DNA of 64,000 nt from Streptomyces sp. NBC_01381 (GCF_026340305.1 NZ_JAPEPI010000001.1:186001-250000); one strand, 5' to 3'. Numbered from the stretch's first letter, positions 50,301 through 58,636 are shown. Translations and numbers: made by a program. The notes: a model not told the origin generated them from the sequence alone.

Positions 50301-50681
50301 GGTGTCAGAGGCTCCGGGCATCGTGTTCGGGCCCTGGTCCGGTCTCGGTCCGGGCCAGGTGCGCGGGCATCCTGCGGACAGGTGTTTCACCCCAACGTTT
50401 TAGCGGGTGACCGTGGGGGAGGTCACTGACACGATGATCGGGTTGCGTGGCGGGCGCCGCGAGGCCTAGAAAAGCAGGGGCGGGGCGCCCTGGAAAAGCA
50501 GTCGGGTGGAGATATGCATCGCGGTGGCGGACTGGGCGAGGGGACCGACGGCCTGGGTCCCCGGCGTGCCCGGCGGATCGGCAAGCACCGGCGCGAGGCG
50601 GAAGCGGCCGACAAGCAGAGCCCACGGACGTCGGAGCTGGGCGATTCAGAGCAGGACCGGGCGGCAACCAGGAGTGGCCGG
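50301..50681. other. 381-bp divergent promoter region upstream of hemL
   Basis: The region separates hemL from a conserved hypothetical gene on the other strand. It contains the spaced inverted repeat GTGACC-N8-GGTCAC (50407-50426) and an AT-richer patch. Coding frames cover part of it (one opens at 50514) but lack motifs and are polar low-complexity, so I leave it as regulatory. A longer N-terminus for the downstream gene cannot be excluded. Confidence 0.5.
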
Positions 50682-51122
50682 GTGGGCGGGGTGACGTACA
50701 AATACTTCGGAGCCCCGGACGGCGCGACCGCCGCCCGTGTGCCCATTTCGATGCGCCCCGAGGAGCTGGGCGGCGATGAGCTCGGCATGGGCGGCATGTT
50801 CACGAAGATCAAGCCGGAGACGGTGGCCGCGATGGTCCTGACCGGCATCGAGGGCATACCCCTGCACAAAGTCCCCCCGCTCGAACTGGTCGTCCTGCAC
50901 CCCGACTACGCCGTGGTGAAGCTCCCCATGACGGTCGTCGACCCGCTGCGCGGCATCGGCGAGGAGTCGGTCGGCGCCGCGGCGTTCATCTGGTCCACGG
51001 TCCCCGACCGCGGCGGCCCGCGCGACGCGTTCAACGTGTACCAACTCCTGCACGAATGGCAGGACTTCAGCCACCGGCTGCATGACGCGGGGCATCAGGC
51101 GTACTGCCTGGTCTGGCCCTGA
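50682..51122 (+). CDS. Conserved hypothetical protein, 146 residues
   Basis: I do not recognise a family. The protein begins VGGVTYKYFGAPDGATAARV and contains MGGMFTKIKPETVAAMVLTG, PPLELVVLHPDYAVVKLPMT and ends FNVYQLLHEWQDFSHRLHDA. It is soluble with a mixed alpha/beta look. The GTG at 50682 lies seven bases after AGGAG; another GTG at 50691 and an earlier ATG at 50514 are alternatives. It is divergent from hemL with 381 bp between, and convergent with the FMN reductase gene. Confidence 0.7.
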   Translation: MGGVTYKYFGAPDGATAARVPISMRPEELGGDELGMGGMFTKIKPETVAAMVLTGIEGIPLHKVPPLELVVLHPDYAVVKLPMTVVDPLRGIGEESVGAAAFIWSTVPDRGGPRDAFNVYQLLHEWQDFSHRLHDAGHQAYCLVWP

Positions 51123-51152
51123 GGCCCCGCGCCTCCCTCTCGGCGCGCCGCC

Positions 51153-51734
51153 CTACTCCGCCCGCAGCGCCGCGAGCTGCCGCTCGAAGGGGATCAGCTC
51201 CTCCTCCTGGACCGGCGCGGGCCGCATGATTCCGGCCAATTCGGCCGCGCCCCTCTCGATGCGCTCGTCCAGACCGTCCGCGCCCCAGTCCTCGGACGCC
51301 GCGTACACGGCCGTCGGCAGGACGACCGCCCGCAGGTGGGCGAACAGCGGGCGCATCGCGTGCTCCAGGACCAGCGAGTGGCGTGGGGTGCCGCCGGTCG
51401 CGGCGATCAGGACCGGCGTACCGGCGATCGCGTCCTTGTCCATGACGGTCAGTACGTCGAAGAAGGACTTGAACAGGCCGCTGTACGAGGCGGAGAAGAC
51501 CGGTGTGACGGCGATCAGGCCGTCCGCGCTCTTCACCGCTTCCGCGGCCGCGCTCAGCTCCGGGCCGGGGAATCCGGTGACGTAGTTGTGCGCGATCTCG
51601 ACGGCCAGGTCGCGCAGTTCGACGACCTGGATCTCCACATCGGCGTGGCGTCCGGTCGCCGCCGCCAGGCGGTCGGCCAGCAGGCGGGTGGACGAGGGGA
51701 CGCTCAGTCCCGCCGATACGACGACGAGCTTCAT
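51153..51734 (-). CDS. NADPH-dependent FMN reductase
   Basis: This 193-residue flavodoxin-like protein starts VVVSAGLSVPSSTRLLADRL and contains SADGLIAVTPVFSASYSGLF and VLIAATGGTPRHSLVLEHAM, the FMN reductase pattern. It should supply reduced FMN. Its ATG overlaps the end of the LLM oxidoreductase gene by 4 bp, so the two form a two-component flavin system in which this protein feeds the oxygenase-type partner. Confidence 0.9.
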   Translation of the reverse strand: MKLVVVSAGLSVPSSTRLLADRLAAATGRHADVEIQVVELRDLAVEIAHNYVTGFPGPELSAAAEAVKSADGLIAVTPVFSASYSGLFKSFFDVLTVMDKDAIAGTPVLIAATGGTPRHSLVLEHAMRPLFAHLRAVVLPTAVYAASEDWGADGLDERIERGAAELAGIMRPAPVQEEELIPFERQLAALRAE

Positions 51735-52744
51735 GCGGTGACCTCCTTCTCGGCACTGCTCCGGGTGGCCGCCACGCGTGTGGCGTGCGTCGGTGCGTCC
51801 GGGACGTTCGCCGGGCGGTTCTTCGCGAACTCCTCGCGCAGGACCGGGACGACCTCCTCGCCGAGGATGTCCAGCTGCTCCAGGACGGTCTTGAGGGGCA
51901 GGCCCGCGTGGTCCATCAGGAACAGCTGACGCTGGTAGTCGCCGACGGTGTCGCGGAACGACAGCGTCCGCTCGATGACCTCCTGCGGGGAGCCGACGGT
52001 CAGCGGGGTCTGGGACGTGAACTCCTCCAGGGACGGCCCGTGGCCGTAGACCGGCGCATTGTCGAAGTACGGGCGGAACTCCCGCACCGCGTCCTGGGAG
52101 TTCTCCCGCATGAAGACCTGCCCGCCGAGCCCGACGATCGCCTGCTCGGGCGTGCCGTGTCCGTAGTGCGCGTACCGGTTGCGGTAGAGCTCGACCATCT
52201 TCTTGGTGTGCTCCTGCGGCCAGAAGATGTTGTTGTGAAAGAAGCCGTCGCCGTAGTACGCGGCCTGCTCGGCGATCTCCGGGGAGCGGATCGAGCCGTG
52301 CCAGACGAAGGGCGCCACGCCGTCCAGCGGGCGGGGCGTGGACGTGAACGACTGCAGGGGCGTACGGAACTTGCCCTCCCACGTCACGACGTCCTCGCGC
52401 CACAGGCGGTGCAGGAGCGCGTAGTTCTCGACGGCGAGGTTGATGCCCTGGCGGATGTCCTTGCCGAACCACGGGTAGACCGGGCCGGTGTTGCCGCGGC
52501 CCATCATCACGTCGGCCCGGCCTTCGGCGAGGTGCTGGAGCATCGCGAAGTCCTCGGCGATCTTCACCGGGTCGTTCGTGGTGATGAGGGTGGTGGAGGT
52601 GGAGAGGATCAGGTTCTCGGTGCGGGCGGCGATGTAGCCGAGCATCGTGGTGGGCGAGGACGGGACGAACGGCGGGTTGTGGTGCTCGCCGGTCGCGAAG
52701 ACGTCGAGCCCGACCTCCTCGGCCTTCAGCGCGATGGCGACCAT
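51731..52744 (-). CDS. LLM-class flavin oxidoreductase, N-terminus broken
   Basis: This 337-residue frame is most of a CE1758-type luciferase-like FMN oxidoreductase: DVFATGEHHNPPFVPSSPTT, LHRLWREDVVTWEGKFRTPL, VWHGSIRSPEIAEQAAYYGD and FRPYFDNAPVYGHGPSLEEF. It starts at an internal ATG (MVAIALKAEEVGLD). Homologues normally continue upstream as QFGIFSVGDVTPDPTTGRTP followed by TEH, ERIKAM and this ATG. That upstream part is present but interrupted by a stop and a palindromic insertion, so the first beta strand of the barrel is lost unless read in another way. The FMN reductase gene is coupled downstream. Activity is doubtful. Confidence 0.75.
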   Translation of the reverse strand: MVAIALKAEEVGLDVFATGEHHNPPFVPSSPTTMLGYIAARTENLILSTSTTLITTNDPVKIAEDFAMLQHLAEGRADVMMGRGNTGPVYPWFGKDIRQGINLAVENYALLHRLWREDVVTWEGKFRTPLQSFTSTPRPLDGVAPFVWHGSIRSPEIAEQAAYYGDGFFHNNIFWPQEHTKKMVELYRNRYAHYGHGTPEQAIVGLGGQVFMRENSQDAVREFRPYFDNAPVYGHGPSLEEFTSQTPLTVGSPQEVIERTLSFRDTVGDYQRQLFLMDHAGLPLKTVLEQLDILGEEVVPVLREEFAKNRPANVPDAPTHATRVAATRSSAEKEVTA

Positions 52745-52863
52745 GGCCTTGATGCTTCCCCAAGCTCTTAATGAGCAGGGGAGGCCCCATCGTGCTCGGT
52801 GGGGGTGCGGCCCGTGGTGGGGTCCGGCGTCACGTCGCCGACGCTGAAGATCCCGAACTACAT
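52745..52863 (-). pseudogene. Disrupted 5' end of the LLM oxidoreductase gene
   Basis: From the old start ATG at 52863 the minus strand reads ATG-TAG-TTC, where homologues have ATG-CAG-TTC, so codon 2 is a stop. The following codons give FGIFSVGDVTPDPTTGRTPT then EH, exactly the family N-terminus. Then comes a palindrome of about 35 bp in place of the three bases expected (net +32), which shifts the frame and adds a TAA. After it the reading returns to the family sequence in another frame (IKAMVAI). Two independent lesions mark this as decay. Confidence 0.8.
52756..52789 (-). repeat. Short palindromic insertion inside the LLM gene
   Basis: On the plus strand the insert reads TTCCCC-AA-GCTC-TTAAT-GAGC-A-GGGGAGG-CCCCA: paired CTTCCCC/GGGGAGG and GCTC/GAGC arms around a TTAAT loop. 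It sits between the codons for TEH and IKAM of the oxidoreductase. It has the look of a short dispersed palindrome of the REP or MITE kind. Confidence 0.7.
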
Positions 52864-52909
52864 GCCGGATCCGGACTGCATGGCTGACTCACTCTCCGCA
52901 GGTCATGTT

Positions 52910-52923
52910 GTTGACTGTTCAAC
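52910..52923. promoter_or_regulatory. Inverted repeat GTTGA-CTGT-TCAAC upstream of the LLM gene
   Basis: A perfect 5-bp inverted repeat with 4-bp spacer lies 47 bp before the old start codon, next to AACTATACC, in the only AT-rich patch of the region. It is a likely operator/promoter for the LLM and FMN reductase genes. Confidence 0.5.
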
Positions 52924-52976
52924 TATACCTACGGAACGGGGGTCGGCCGGGTGGTATTCCCGGCGGGGCCCCGGCG

Positions 52977-53594
52977 CTAGGCGGCCGCAGGCGCCCAGCT
53001 CGGGTCACGCCCCGTCTCGGCCAGCAGTTTCTCCAGCTCGGAGGCGTCGCCCGGCACCTCCACCTGCTCCCCGAAGACGCCCATCTTCCGGGCGGTGGGC
53101 GCCAGACCCGCGACCGACTCGCGCAGCACCTCCAGTACGCCGCTGCCCTCCGGGGCGGGCTCGTACGTCTGCCCCGTGGCGCGGGCCAGGTCCCAGGCGT
53201 GCACGGTCAGGTCGAGCAGCACCATGGAGCCGACCGTCCGCGCGGGCATGCTCATCGCACCCGTGGTGCCTTCCTCGGCGCCGGGCGCGGACCAGGCGGC
53301 GACCAGCTTTCCGGTCTCGTCGACGAAACGCTCGCGCCAGTCGGGGCCCTGCGCGACGTAATCGACGCTCTGGTCGAAGTCGGAGTCCTGCTTGGCGGCG
53401 AGCGCCTGGAACTGGACGATCACCTGGAGGAGGTGGTTGACCAGGGACTTCACGTCGTACTCGGCGCAGGGAGTGGGCGCGGCGAGGCGCTCGTCCGGGA
53501 TCGCGCGGACCACGGGGACGGCCCGCTCTACGGCCGCGCTCAGCAGATCGCCGATCTTGTTCACCGGGGCCTTGTTCGCGGAGGTGTCAGTCAT
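52977..53594 (-). CDS. TIGR03086-type metal-binding protein (MDMPI N-terminal-like)
   Basis: This 205-residue protein fits the TIGR03086 group of DinB-like proteins: TPCAEYDVKSLVNHLLQVIV (first His), then VGSMVLLDLTVHAWDLARAT (second His) and LAPTARKMGVFGEQVEVP near the end. The fold is a four-helix bundle with a metal site, often linked to mycothiol. Function unknown. ATG at 53594. Divergent from an AraC regulator with 82 bp between, so control by it is likely. Confidence 0.85.
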   Translation of the reverse strand: MTDTSANKAPVNKIGDLLSAAVERAVPVVRAIPDERLAAPTPCAEYDVKSLVNHLLQVIVQFQALAAKQDSDFDQSVDYVAQGPDWRERFVDETGKLVAAWSAPGAEEGTTGAMSMPARTVGSMVLLDLTVHAWDLARATGQTYEPAPEGSGVLEVLRESVAGLAPTARKMGVFGEQVEVPGDASELEKLLAETGRDPSWAPAAA

Positions 53595-53676
53595 GCTCCG
53601 ACCGTACGAGCGACCGGCTCGCGCAGGCTTGAAGAAACGCGACCGATGCCGCTGGGCCCCGTCATACGATCCAGCC

Positions 53677-54516
53677 ATGCCCGATGCCCCCGACCCGCGC
53701 GACACCCCCCGCACCGACACCAAGGGCATCGTCGACGCCGCCGGGCTCTTCGCCCACGCACGGTTCCGCCGCCACCTGCCGGCCCCCGCACTGCGCGCGT
53801 ACATCGAGCAGTACTGGCTGATCGGCTGGGACCTCACCGAGCCCTACGTCTCCCACGTCGTCCCGCATCCGTCCGTCAACGTCGTCTTCCAGGCACTCGC
53901 GGGACAGGAGCCCTTCGCCGAGGTGGCGGGCATCGGGCTCGACCTCTTCGCGCAGAAGCTGGAGGGGCGGGGCCGGGTGTGCGGGGTGAAATTCCGGCCC
54001 GGCGGCTTCCGGCCGTTCGCGCCGTCGGCCCCGGTGTCCGAGTGGACGGGGCGGCGGCTGCTTCCCCTGACGGAGGTCTTCGGCGACGTACGCGAGGACC
54101 ACTGGGTGGACGCGGTGCTCTCCCCCGACGACGAGCACGCGCGCGTGGCGGCGCTCGACGCCTTCCTGCTGAGCCTCGGCCCCACCCCCGCCCCGCAGGC
54201 GGACCACGCGATGGCCCTCGCCGAACGCATCCGCACGGACCGCACGATCCGCCGCGTCGGCGACTTCGCACACACCGAGGGCATGTCGGTACGGGCGCTG
54301 CAGCGGCTCTTCGCGGCGTACGTGGGGGTGGGCCCGAAGTGGATGATCCTGCGGCACCGGATCCACGAGGCGCTGGAACGCGCGGAGTTGGAGACGGAGG
54401 TGGACTGGGCCGACCTGGCCGGCACGCTCGGCTACGCCGACCAGGCCCACCTGATCAGGGACTTCACGGCGACGGTGGGGGTCCCGCCGACGGCGTACGG
54501 AAATTCCGGCCCGTAA
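53677..54516 (+). CDS. AraC family transcriptional regulator
   Basis: This 279-residue protein has an N-terminal DUF6597-like sensor region (about 20-130, YIEQYWLIGWDLTEPYVSHV and VCGVKFRPGGFRPF) and a C-terminal AraC DNA-binding domain (about 180-275, TEGMSVRALQRLFAAYVGVG and LGYADQAHLIRDFTATVG). Its stop codon TAA lies in the first unit of an 8-bp tandem repeat, so the repeat grows from the end of the gene. It is divergent from the TIGR03086-type gene and may regulate it. Confidence 0.9.
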   Translation: MPDAPDPRDTPRTDTKGIVDAAGLFAHARFRRHLPAPALRAYIEQYWLIGWDLTEPYVSHVVPHPSVNVVFQALAGQEPFAEVAGIGLDLFAQKLEGRGRVCGVKFRPGGFRPFAPSAPVSEWTGRRLLPLTEVFGDVREDHWVDAVLSPDDEHARVAALDAFLLSLGPTPAPQADHAMALAERIRTDRTIRRVGDFAHTEGMSVRALQRLFAAYVGVGPKWMILRHRIHEALERAELETEVDWADLAGTLGYADQAHLIRDFTATVGVPPTAYGNSGP

Positions 54517-54580
54517 GTCCGTAAGCCCGTAGGCCCGTAGGCCCGTAGGCCCGTAGGCCCGTAGGCCCGTAGGCCCGTAA
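54510..54580 (+). repeat. 8-bp tandem repeat CCCGTAGG, six exact units
   Basis: Two degenerate units (CCCGTAAG, TCCGTAAG) are followed by six exact CCCGTAGG units (54526-54573) and a partial one. The AraC stop codon lies in the first unit. A pure short array like this should vary in length between strains. Confidence 0.9.
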
Positions 54581-54623
54581 CTGAACCGCCTTGACAGCAC
54601 CGGCCCCTCTCCCGCACATTTAT

Positions 54624-54636
54624 CTGCGTCACGCAG
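54624..54636. promoter_or_regulatory. CTGCGT-C-ACGCAG inverted repeat upstream of the DHA2 exporter
   Basis: A 6-bp inverted repeat with a one-base centre, about 97 bp before the exporter start. The same CTGCGTC half-site occurs twice upstream of the MarR gene that follows the exporter, so it is the probable MarR operator. Confidence 0.65.
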
Positions 54637-54732
54637 CTTCTGCACAGCGCCGCGTAAATCTGACCCTGCCCCGCTGTGGCCGCGTACCCCAAGACCTCTC
54701 ACATCCCGTATCCCGCAGATGAAGGACCCACC

Positions 54733-56175
54733 GTGCACACGGACTCCGCCACGCCCACCGGCGAGGCCCCCGCCCAAGACCACCCCCCGACGACCCCGAG
54801 GCGAGCCTGGGCCGTCCTCGCCGTCATCCTCGCCGCCGACGTCCTCGACCTCGTCGACGCCACCATCACCAACGTCGCCGCCCCCACCATCGCCGAGGAC
54901 CTCACCGGCGGCCCCGCCCTCGTCCAGTGGCTCGGCGCCTCCTACGCGCTCGCCCTCGGCGTACTCCTCGTCATAGGCGGCCGCCTCGGCGACAAGTACG
55001 GCAGACGGCGGCTCTTCCTCCTCGGCCTCGCCGGATTCACCGCCGCCTCCGTCGCCTGCGGCCTCGCCTTCAGCCCCGAATCGATCGTCGTCGCCCGGCT
55101 CGCCCAGGGCGCCTTCGGCGCGCTCGTCATCCCGCAGGGCTTCGGCATCCTCGGCGCGGTCTGGCCCCGCGAGGAGATCGGCAAGGCGTTCAGCCTCTTC
55201 GGGCCCGTCATGGGGCTCTCCGCCGTCGGCGGCCCGATCCTCGCCGGGTTCCTGATCGACGCCGACATCGCGGGCCTCGGCTGGCGCCCCATGTTCCTGA
55301 TCAACCTCGTCCTCGGCGGCGCCGCCCTCATCGCCGCCGCCCGGCTCCTGCCCAAGGACTCCGGCGACCGCGCCACCTCCGTCGACGGCATCGGCTCCAC
55401 ACTGCTCGGCGCCACCATGCTCGGCCTGCTCTCCGGCCTGATCGAAGGCTCCACCAACGGCTGGTCCGCCGCCCCGGTCGCCCTGATCGGCGCGGGGCTC
55501 CTCTCCTTCGCGCTCTTCTGCCGCCGCCAGCGCACCGCCGCGAGCCCGCTGATCCAGCCCTCGCTGCTGCGCAACCGGGGCTTCACCTCGGGCCTCGTCC
55601 TCGGCGTCGTCTTCTTCGCCGCCGTATCGGGCCTGCTCTACGTCGTCTCGCTCTTCCTGCAGACGGGCCTCGGCCGCTCGCCGTCCGGCGCCGCACTGAA
55701 CCTGATGCCGCTCTCCGCGGGCATCGTCATCGCGTCCATCGCCTGCTACCGCCTCATCGGCAGATTCGGCCGCACGCTCATCCTCGCCGGGCTCCTGATC
55801 ACCCTGGCCGGCACGGGCTCACTGCTCGCACTGGTCGCCATCTCCGGTACGGGGGTGAGCAGTTGGGCCCTCGTACCGTCCATGCTCGTCATCGGCCTCG
55901 GCATGGGCACCTGCTTCGGCACCGTCTACGACGTCACCATCGGCGACATCGCCCCCGCCGAATCGGGCAGCGCCAGCGGCTCACTGAGCGCGGTGCAGCA
56001 GCTGGCCAACGCGATCGGCGCGGCGACCGTCACCACGGTCTTCTTCAAGACCGCCCACGACGGCCCCGCCCACGCCATGACCGTCAGCCTCGCCGTGGTC
56101 GCGGGCATCACACTGCTCTGCTGCCCCCTCGTACGACTGCTTCCGCGCAAGGCGCAGGAGGAGCAGCACCACTGA
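54733..56175 (+). CDS. MFS transporter, DHA2 (14-helix) drug exporter family
   Basis: This roughly 480-residue protein has fourteen predicted helices and the DHA2 motifs: DLVDATITNVAAPTIAEDL (motif D1), GGRLGDKYGRRRLFLLGLAG (motif A), and GAVWPREEIGKAFSLFGPVM then GPILAGFLIDADIAGLGWR (motif C region). It should export toxic or secreted small molecules with proton exchange. The GTG at 54733 was chosen because GAAGGA lies six bases before it. It is convergent with the MarR regulator gene, 3 bp from its end, and both promoters share a CTGCGTC motif, so it is the likely target of that regulator. Confidence 0.92.
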   Translation: MHTDSATPTGEAPAQDHPPTTPRRAWAVLAVILAADVLDLVDATITNVAAPTIAEDLTGGPALVQWLGASYALALGVLLVIGGRLGDKYGRRRLFLLGLAGFTAASVACGLAFSPESIVVARLAQGAFGALVIPQGFGILGAVWPREEIGKAFSLFGPVMGLSAVGGPILAGFLIDADIAGLGWRPMFLINLVLGGAALIAAARLLPKDSGDRATSVDGIGSTLLGATMLGLLSGLIEGSTNGWSAAPVALIGAGLLSFALFCRRQRTAASPLIQPSLLRNRGFTSGLVLGVVFFAAVSGLLYVVSLFLQTGLGRSPSGAALNLMPLSAGIVIASIACYRLIGRFGRTLILAGLLITLAGTGSLLALVAISGTGVSSWALVPSMLVIGLGMGTCFGTVYDVTIGDIAPAESGSASGSLSAVQQLANAIGAATVTTVFFKTAHDGPAHAMTVSLAVVAGITLLCCPLVRLLPRKAQEEQHH

Positions 56176-56178
56176 GAC

Positions 56179-56670
56179 TCAGTCGTCCAGCTCCCCGCCC
56201 CGCAACCGCGCCACCTGCGCCGCACTGAACTCCACGGTGCGGCGCATATGGCCGATCAGCAGGGCCAGTTCATCGTCGTCGTACCGCTCGAAGAGCGCGA
56301 ACCAGCCGCCGCCGAGCCTGTCCCACATCCGCCCGAACTCCGCCACCTTCTCCGGCACGGTCGAGACCAGAACCCTGCGCCGGTCGGCGGCGTCGCGCTC
56401 GCGCACGACATAGCCCGCCTTCTCCAGACGGTCGACGAGCCGCGTCGCCGAGCCGGTCGTCAGACCGGTCAGCTCGGCGATACGGCCCGTGGTGACGGGC
56501 TCGGCCTCCAGGCTGAGCAGGTTCACGCACTGCAGATCCGTGGGGTGCAGCTTCAGATGATCGGCGACAGCCTGATTGAAGAGGGCGTACGAGGCCATGT
56601 AGCGCCGCGACTCGACGGACAACTCGTCCACCAGAGCCGCACGCCGCCCACCGGTCTTCTTGCTGGCCAC
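56179..56670 (-). CDS. MarR family transcriptional regulator
   Basis: This 163-residue winged-helix protein has TTGRIAELTGLTTGSATRLV and the wing DRLEKAGYVVRERDAADRRR, the MarR hallmark. A GTG start at 56670 follows GGAGGG. Its upstream region has two CTGCGTCAGACA copies, and a palindromic relative of the same motif lies before the convergent DHA2 exporter, so it probably represses itself and the exporter and releases them when a toxic compound binds. Confidence 0.92.
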   Translation of the reverse strand: MASKKTGGRRAALVDELSVESRRYMASYALFNQAVADHLKLHPTDLQCVNLLSLEAEPVTTGRIAELTGLTTGSATRLVDRLEKAGYVVRERDAADRRRVLVSTVPEKVAEFGRMWDRLGGGWFALFERYDDDELALLIGHMRRTVEFSAAQVARLRGGELDD

Positions 56671-56701
56671 GAAGGACCACCCTCCTCAACCCATAAGACA
56701 C

Positions 56702-56743
56702 CTGCGTCAGACATCTGCGTCAGACAGAAATCGTACGACGCAG
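56702..56743. promoter_or_regulatory. Repeated CTGCGTCAGACA sites and ACGCAG upstream of marR
   Basis: CTGCGTCAGACA occurs at 56702-56713 and 56715-56726 in direct repeat (13-bp period), and an inverted ACGCAG follows at 56738-56743. The block lies between the marR start and the divergent YnfA-type gene, so it may control both. Confidence 0.6.
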
Positions 56744-56792
56744 AGATCCGAGCCGGAGCGGCACCCAGGGCGGCACATGCCACGATTCCCCC

Positions 56793-57128
56793 ATGCTCAT
56801 CGCCCGCTCCGCCGCCCTCTTCGCCGTCGCAGCCCTCTTCGAGATCGGCGGCGCCTGGCTCGTCTGGCAGGGCGTGCGCGAGCACAAAGGCTGGGCCTGG
56901 ATCGGCGCGGGCGTCATCGCGCTCGGCGTGTACGGCTTCGTCGCCACCCTCCAGCCGGACGCCGAGTTCGGCCGCATCCTCGCCGCGTACGGCGGCGTCT
57001 TCGTCGCCGGTTCGATCGCCTGGGGCATGGTCGCCGACGGCTACCGGCCCGACCGCTGGGACGTGACGGGCGCGCTGATCTGCCTCGCGGGCATGGCAGT
57101 GATCATGTACGCCCCGAGAGGCCGCTGA
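56793..57128 (+). CDS. YnfA/UPF0060 family membrane protein
   Basis: This 111-residue protein has four helices and the UPF0060 pattern: [60 protein letters not shown] then [20 protein letters not shown]. Distant relatives belong to the small multidrug resistance fold, but its own substrate is unknown. Divergent from the marR gene and overlapping its operator zone, it may be part of the same regulon. Confidence 0.92.
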   Translation: MLIARSAALFAVAALFEIGGAWLVWQGVREHKGWAWIGAGVIALGVYGFVATLQPDAEFGRILAAYGGVFVAGSIAWGMVADGYRPDRWDVTGALICLAGMAVIMYAPRGR

Positions 57129-57207
57129 GGACACCGATCGCCCCGCCTATCCTTGGCGCAGGACAGGAACGTACGTACGTACGCATCAGGACGCCCAAGG
57201 AGCAGCC

Positions 57208-57996
57208 ATGACCGCCGCCGCGAACGCCGCGAACGCCGCGCCCGCCTCCCGCATCGCGATCGTCACCGGCGCGAGCAGCGGCATCGGCGCCGCCACCGCA
57301 CGGCAGCTCGCGGCCGCCGGCTACCGCGTCGTCCTCACCGCCCGCCGCAAGGACCGCATCGAGGCACTCGCCGCGGAGCTCACGGCCGCGGGCCACGACG
57401 CGATGGCGTACGCGCTCGACATCACCGACCGCACCGCCGTGGACGAGTTCGCGACCGCCTTCCGCAAGGTCGCGGTCCTGGTCAACAACGCGGGCGGCGC
57501 ACTCGGCGCCGACACGATCGCCGCCGGGGACCCCGCCGACTGGCGCCAGATGTACGAGACGAACGTCATCGGCACCCTGAACGTCACCCAGGCCCTGCTC
57601 CCCGCACTCACCGCGAGCGCCGACGGCACGATCGTGGTCCTCTCCTCCACGGCCGGCCACGGCACATACGAGGGCGGCGGCGGTTACGTGGCCGCCAAGC
57701 ACGCCGAACACGTCCTCGCCGAGACCCTCCGCCTGGAGATCGTCGGCACCCCGGTCCGCGTGATCGAGGTCGCCCCCGGCATGGTCAAGACGGAGGAGTT
57801 CGCCACGACCCGCTTCGGCGGCGACACGGAAAAGGCCGCGAAGGTCTACGCAGGAGTGTCGGCCCCCCTCACGGCGGACGACGTGGCGGACACGATCACC
57901 TGGGCGGTGACCCGCCCGCCCCACGTCAACATCGACCTCCTGGTGGTCCGCCCCCGCGCCCAGGCCTCGAACACAAAGGTCCACAGGGAACTGTGA
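57208..57996 (+). CDS. Short-chain dehydrogenase/reductase
   Basis: This 262-residue SDR has the cofactor motif [30 protein letters not shown], the catalytic Ser in [10 protein letters not shown] and Tyr/Lys in [13 protein letters not shown]. The conserved YxxxK is YVAAK. It resembles the YdfG-type serine/3-hydroxy acid dehydrogenases. Substrate unknown. Stop overlaps the next small gene by one base (TGATG) and a GNAT gene follows, so three genes are one operon. Confidence 0.92.
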   Translation: MTAAANAANAAPASRIAIVTGASSGIGAATARQLAAAGYRVVLTARRKDRIEALAAELTAAGHDAMAYALDITDRTAVDEFATAFRKVAVLVNNAGGALGADTIAAGDPADWRQMYETNVIGTLNVTQALLPALTASADGTIVVLSSTAGHGTYEGGGGYVAAKHAEHVLAETLRLEIVGTPVRVIEVAPGMVKTEEFATTRFGGDTEKAAKVYAGVSAPLTADDVADTITWAVTRPPHVNIDLLVVRPRAQASNTKVHREL

Positions 57997-58148
57997 TGCC
58001 GACCCCCGAAGAGGCATCGGCCGAACAGAAACGCCTGGCCCAGGAGACGAAGAACGAGAAGCTGATGTGGTGGTACCTGGCGTACTTCCTCTTCGGCATC
58101 CACATCATCGCGTTCGTGATGATCTTCGCCATCAAGCACGCGAAATGA
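57996..58148 (+). CDS. Small 50-residue membrane protein
   Basis: The protein starts [20 protein letters not shown] and has one membrane helix (WWYLAYFLFGIHIIAFVMIF). It is charged at the N-terminus and ends AIKHAK. The ATG overlaps the SDR stop by one base and its own TGA overlaps the GNAT ATG by 4 bp, so translation is coupled on both sides. It may be related to the small DUF6126-type proteins, but I am not sure. Confidence 0.75.
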   Translation: MPTPEEASAEQKRLAQETKNEKLMWWYLAYFLFGIHIIAFVMIFAIKHAK

Positions 58149-58636
58149 CCACGGCCGAACTCGTACTCCCCCTCAGGGCACGCGACTTGAGGCCCGCCGA
58201 CCTCCCGTCATGCACCTGGTCCGGCTCCCCGCACCACCTGCAATCCGTCACCCGGCAGCTCCAGCGCGCCCGCATCGGCGAGGTGGACTACCTGGCGATC
58301 TGCCCACCGTCCGACATCCCCGTGGCCAAAGGCGGCATCGACTACAAGCCCCACGAAGGCGCCGGCTACCTCTGGCAACTGGCCGTCCACCCCGCCCTGC
58401 AGTCCTGCGGAATCGGCACGTTCCTCATCGAGGCCGCGGAACTCCGCATCAAGTCCCGCGGCCTACGCCGAGCCGAACTCGCCGTGGAGGAGACCAACCC
58501 AAGGGCCCTCGCCCTCTACGAGCGCCTCGGCTACATCGCGTACGACCGCGCCCTCGACTCCTGGACGGAACAGTCCCCCGACGGCTCGACGCACCTCCAC
58601 GAAACGATGTGCGTCCAGCTGCGCAAGGCCCTGTGA
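58145..58636 (+). CDS. GNAT family N-acetyltransferase
   Basis: This 163-residue protein has the acetyl-CoA motif WQLAVHPALQSCGIGTFLIE (Q-x-x-G-I-G) and VEETNPRALALYERLGYIAY as motif B. Substrate unknown. It begins inside the stop of the small membrane protein (ATGA) and closes the operon; a perfect terminator hairpin follows about 100 bp later. Confidence 0.9.
   Translation: MTTAELVLPLRARDLRPADLPSCTWSGSPHHLQSVTRQLQRARIGEVDYLAICPPSDIPVAKGGIDYKPHEGAGYLWQLAVHPALQSCGIGTFLIEAAELRIKSRGLRRAELAVEETNPRALALYERLGYIAYDRALDSWTEQSPDGSTHLHETMCVQLRKAL

Noticed and set aside
54510..54580. CRISPR-like array
   Set aside because: The units are 8 bp with no spacers between them; it is a simple tandem repeat.
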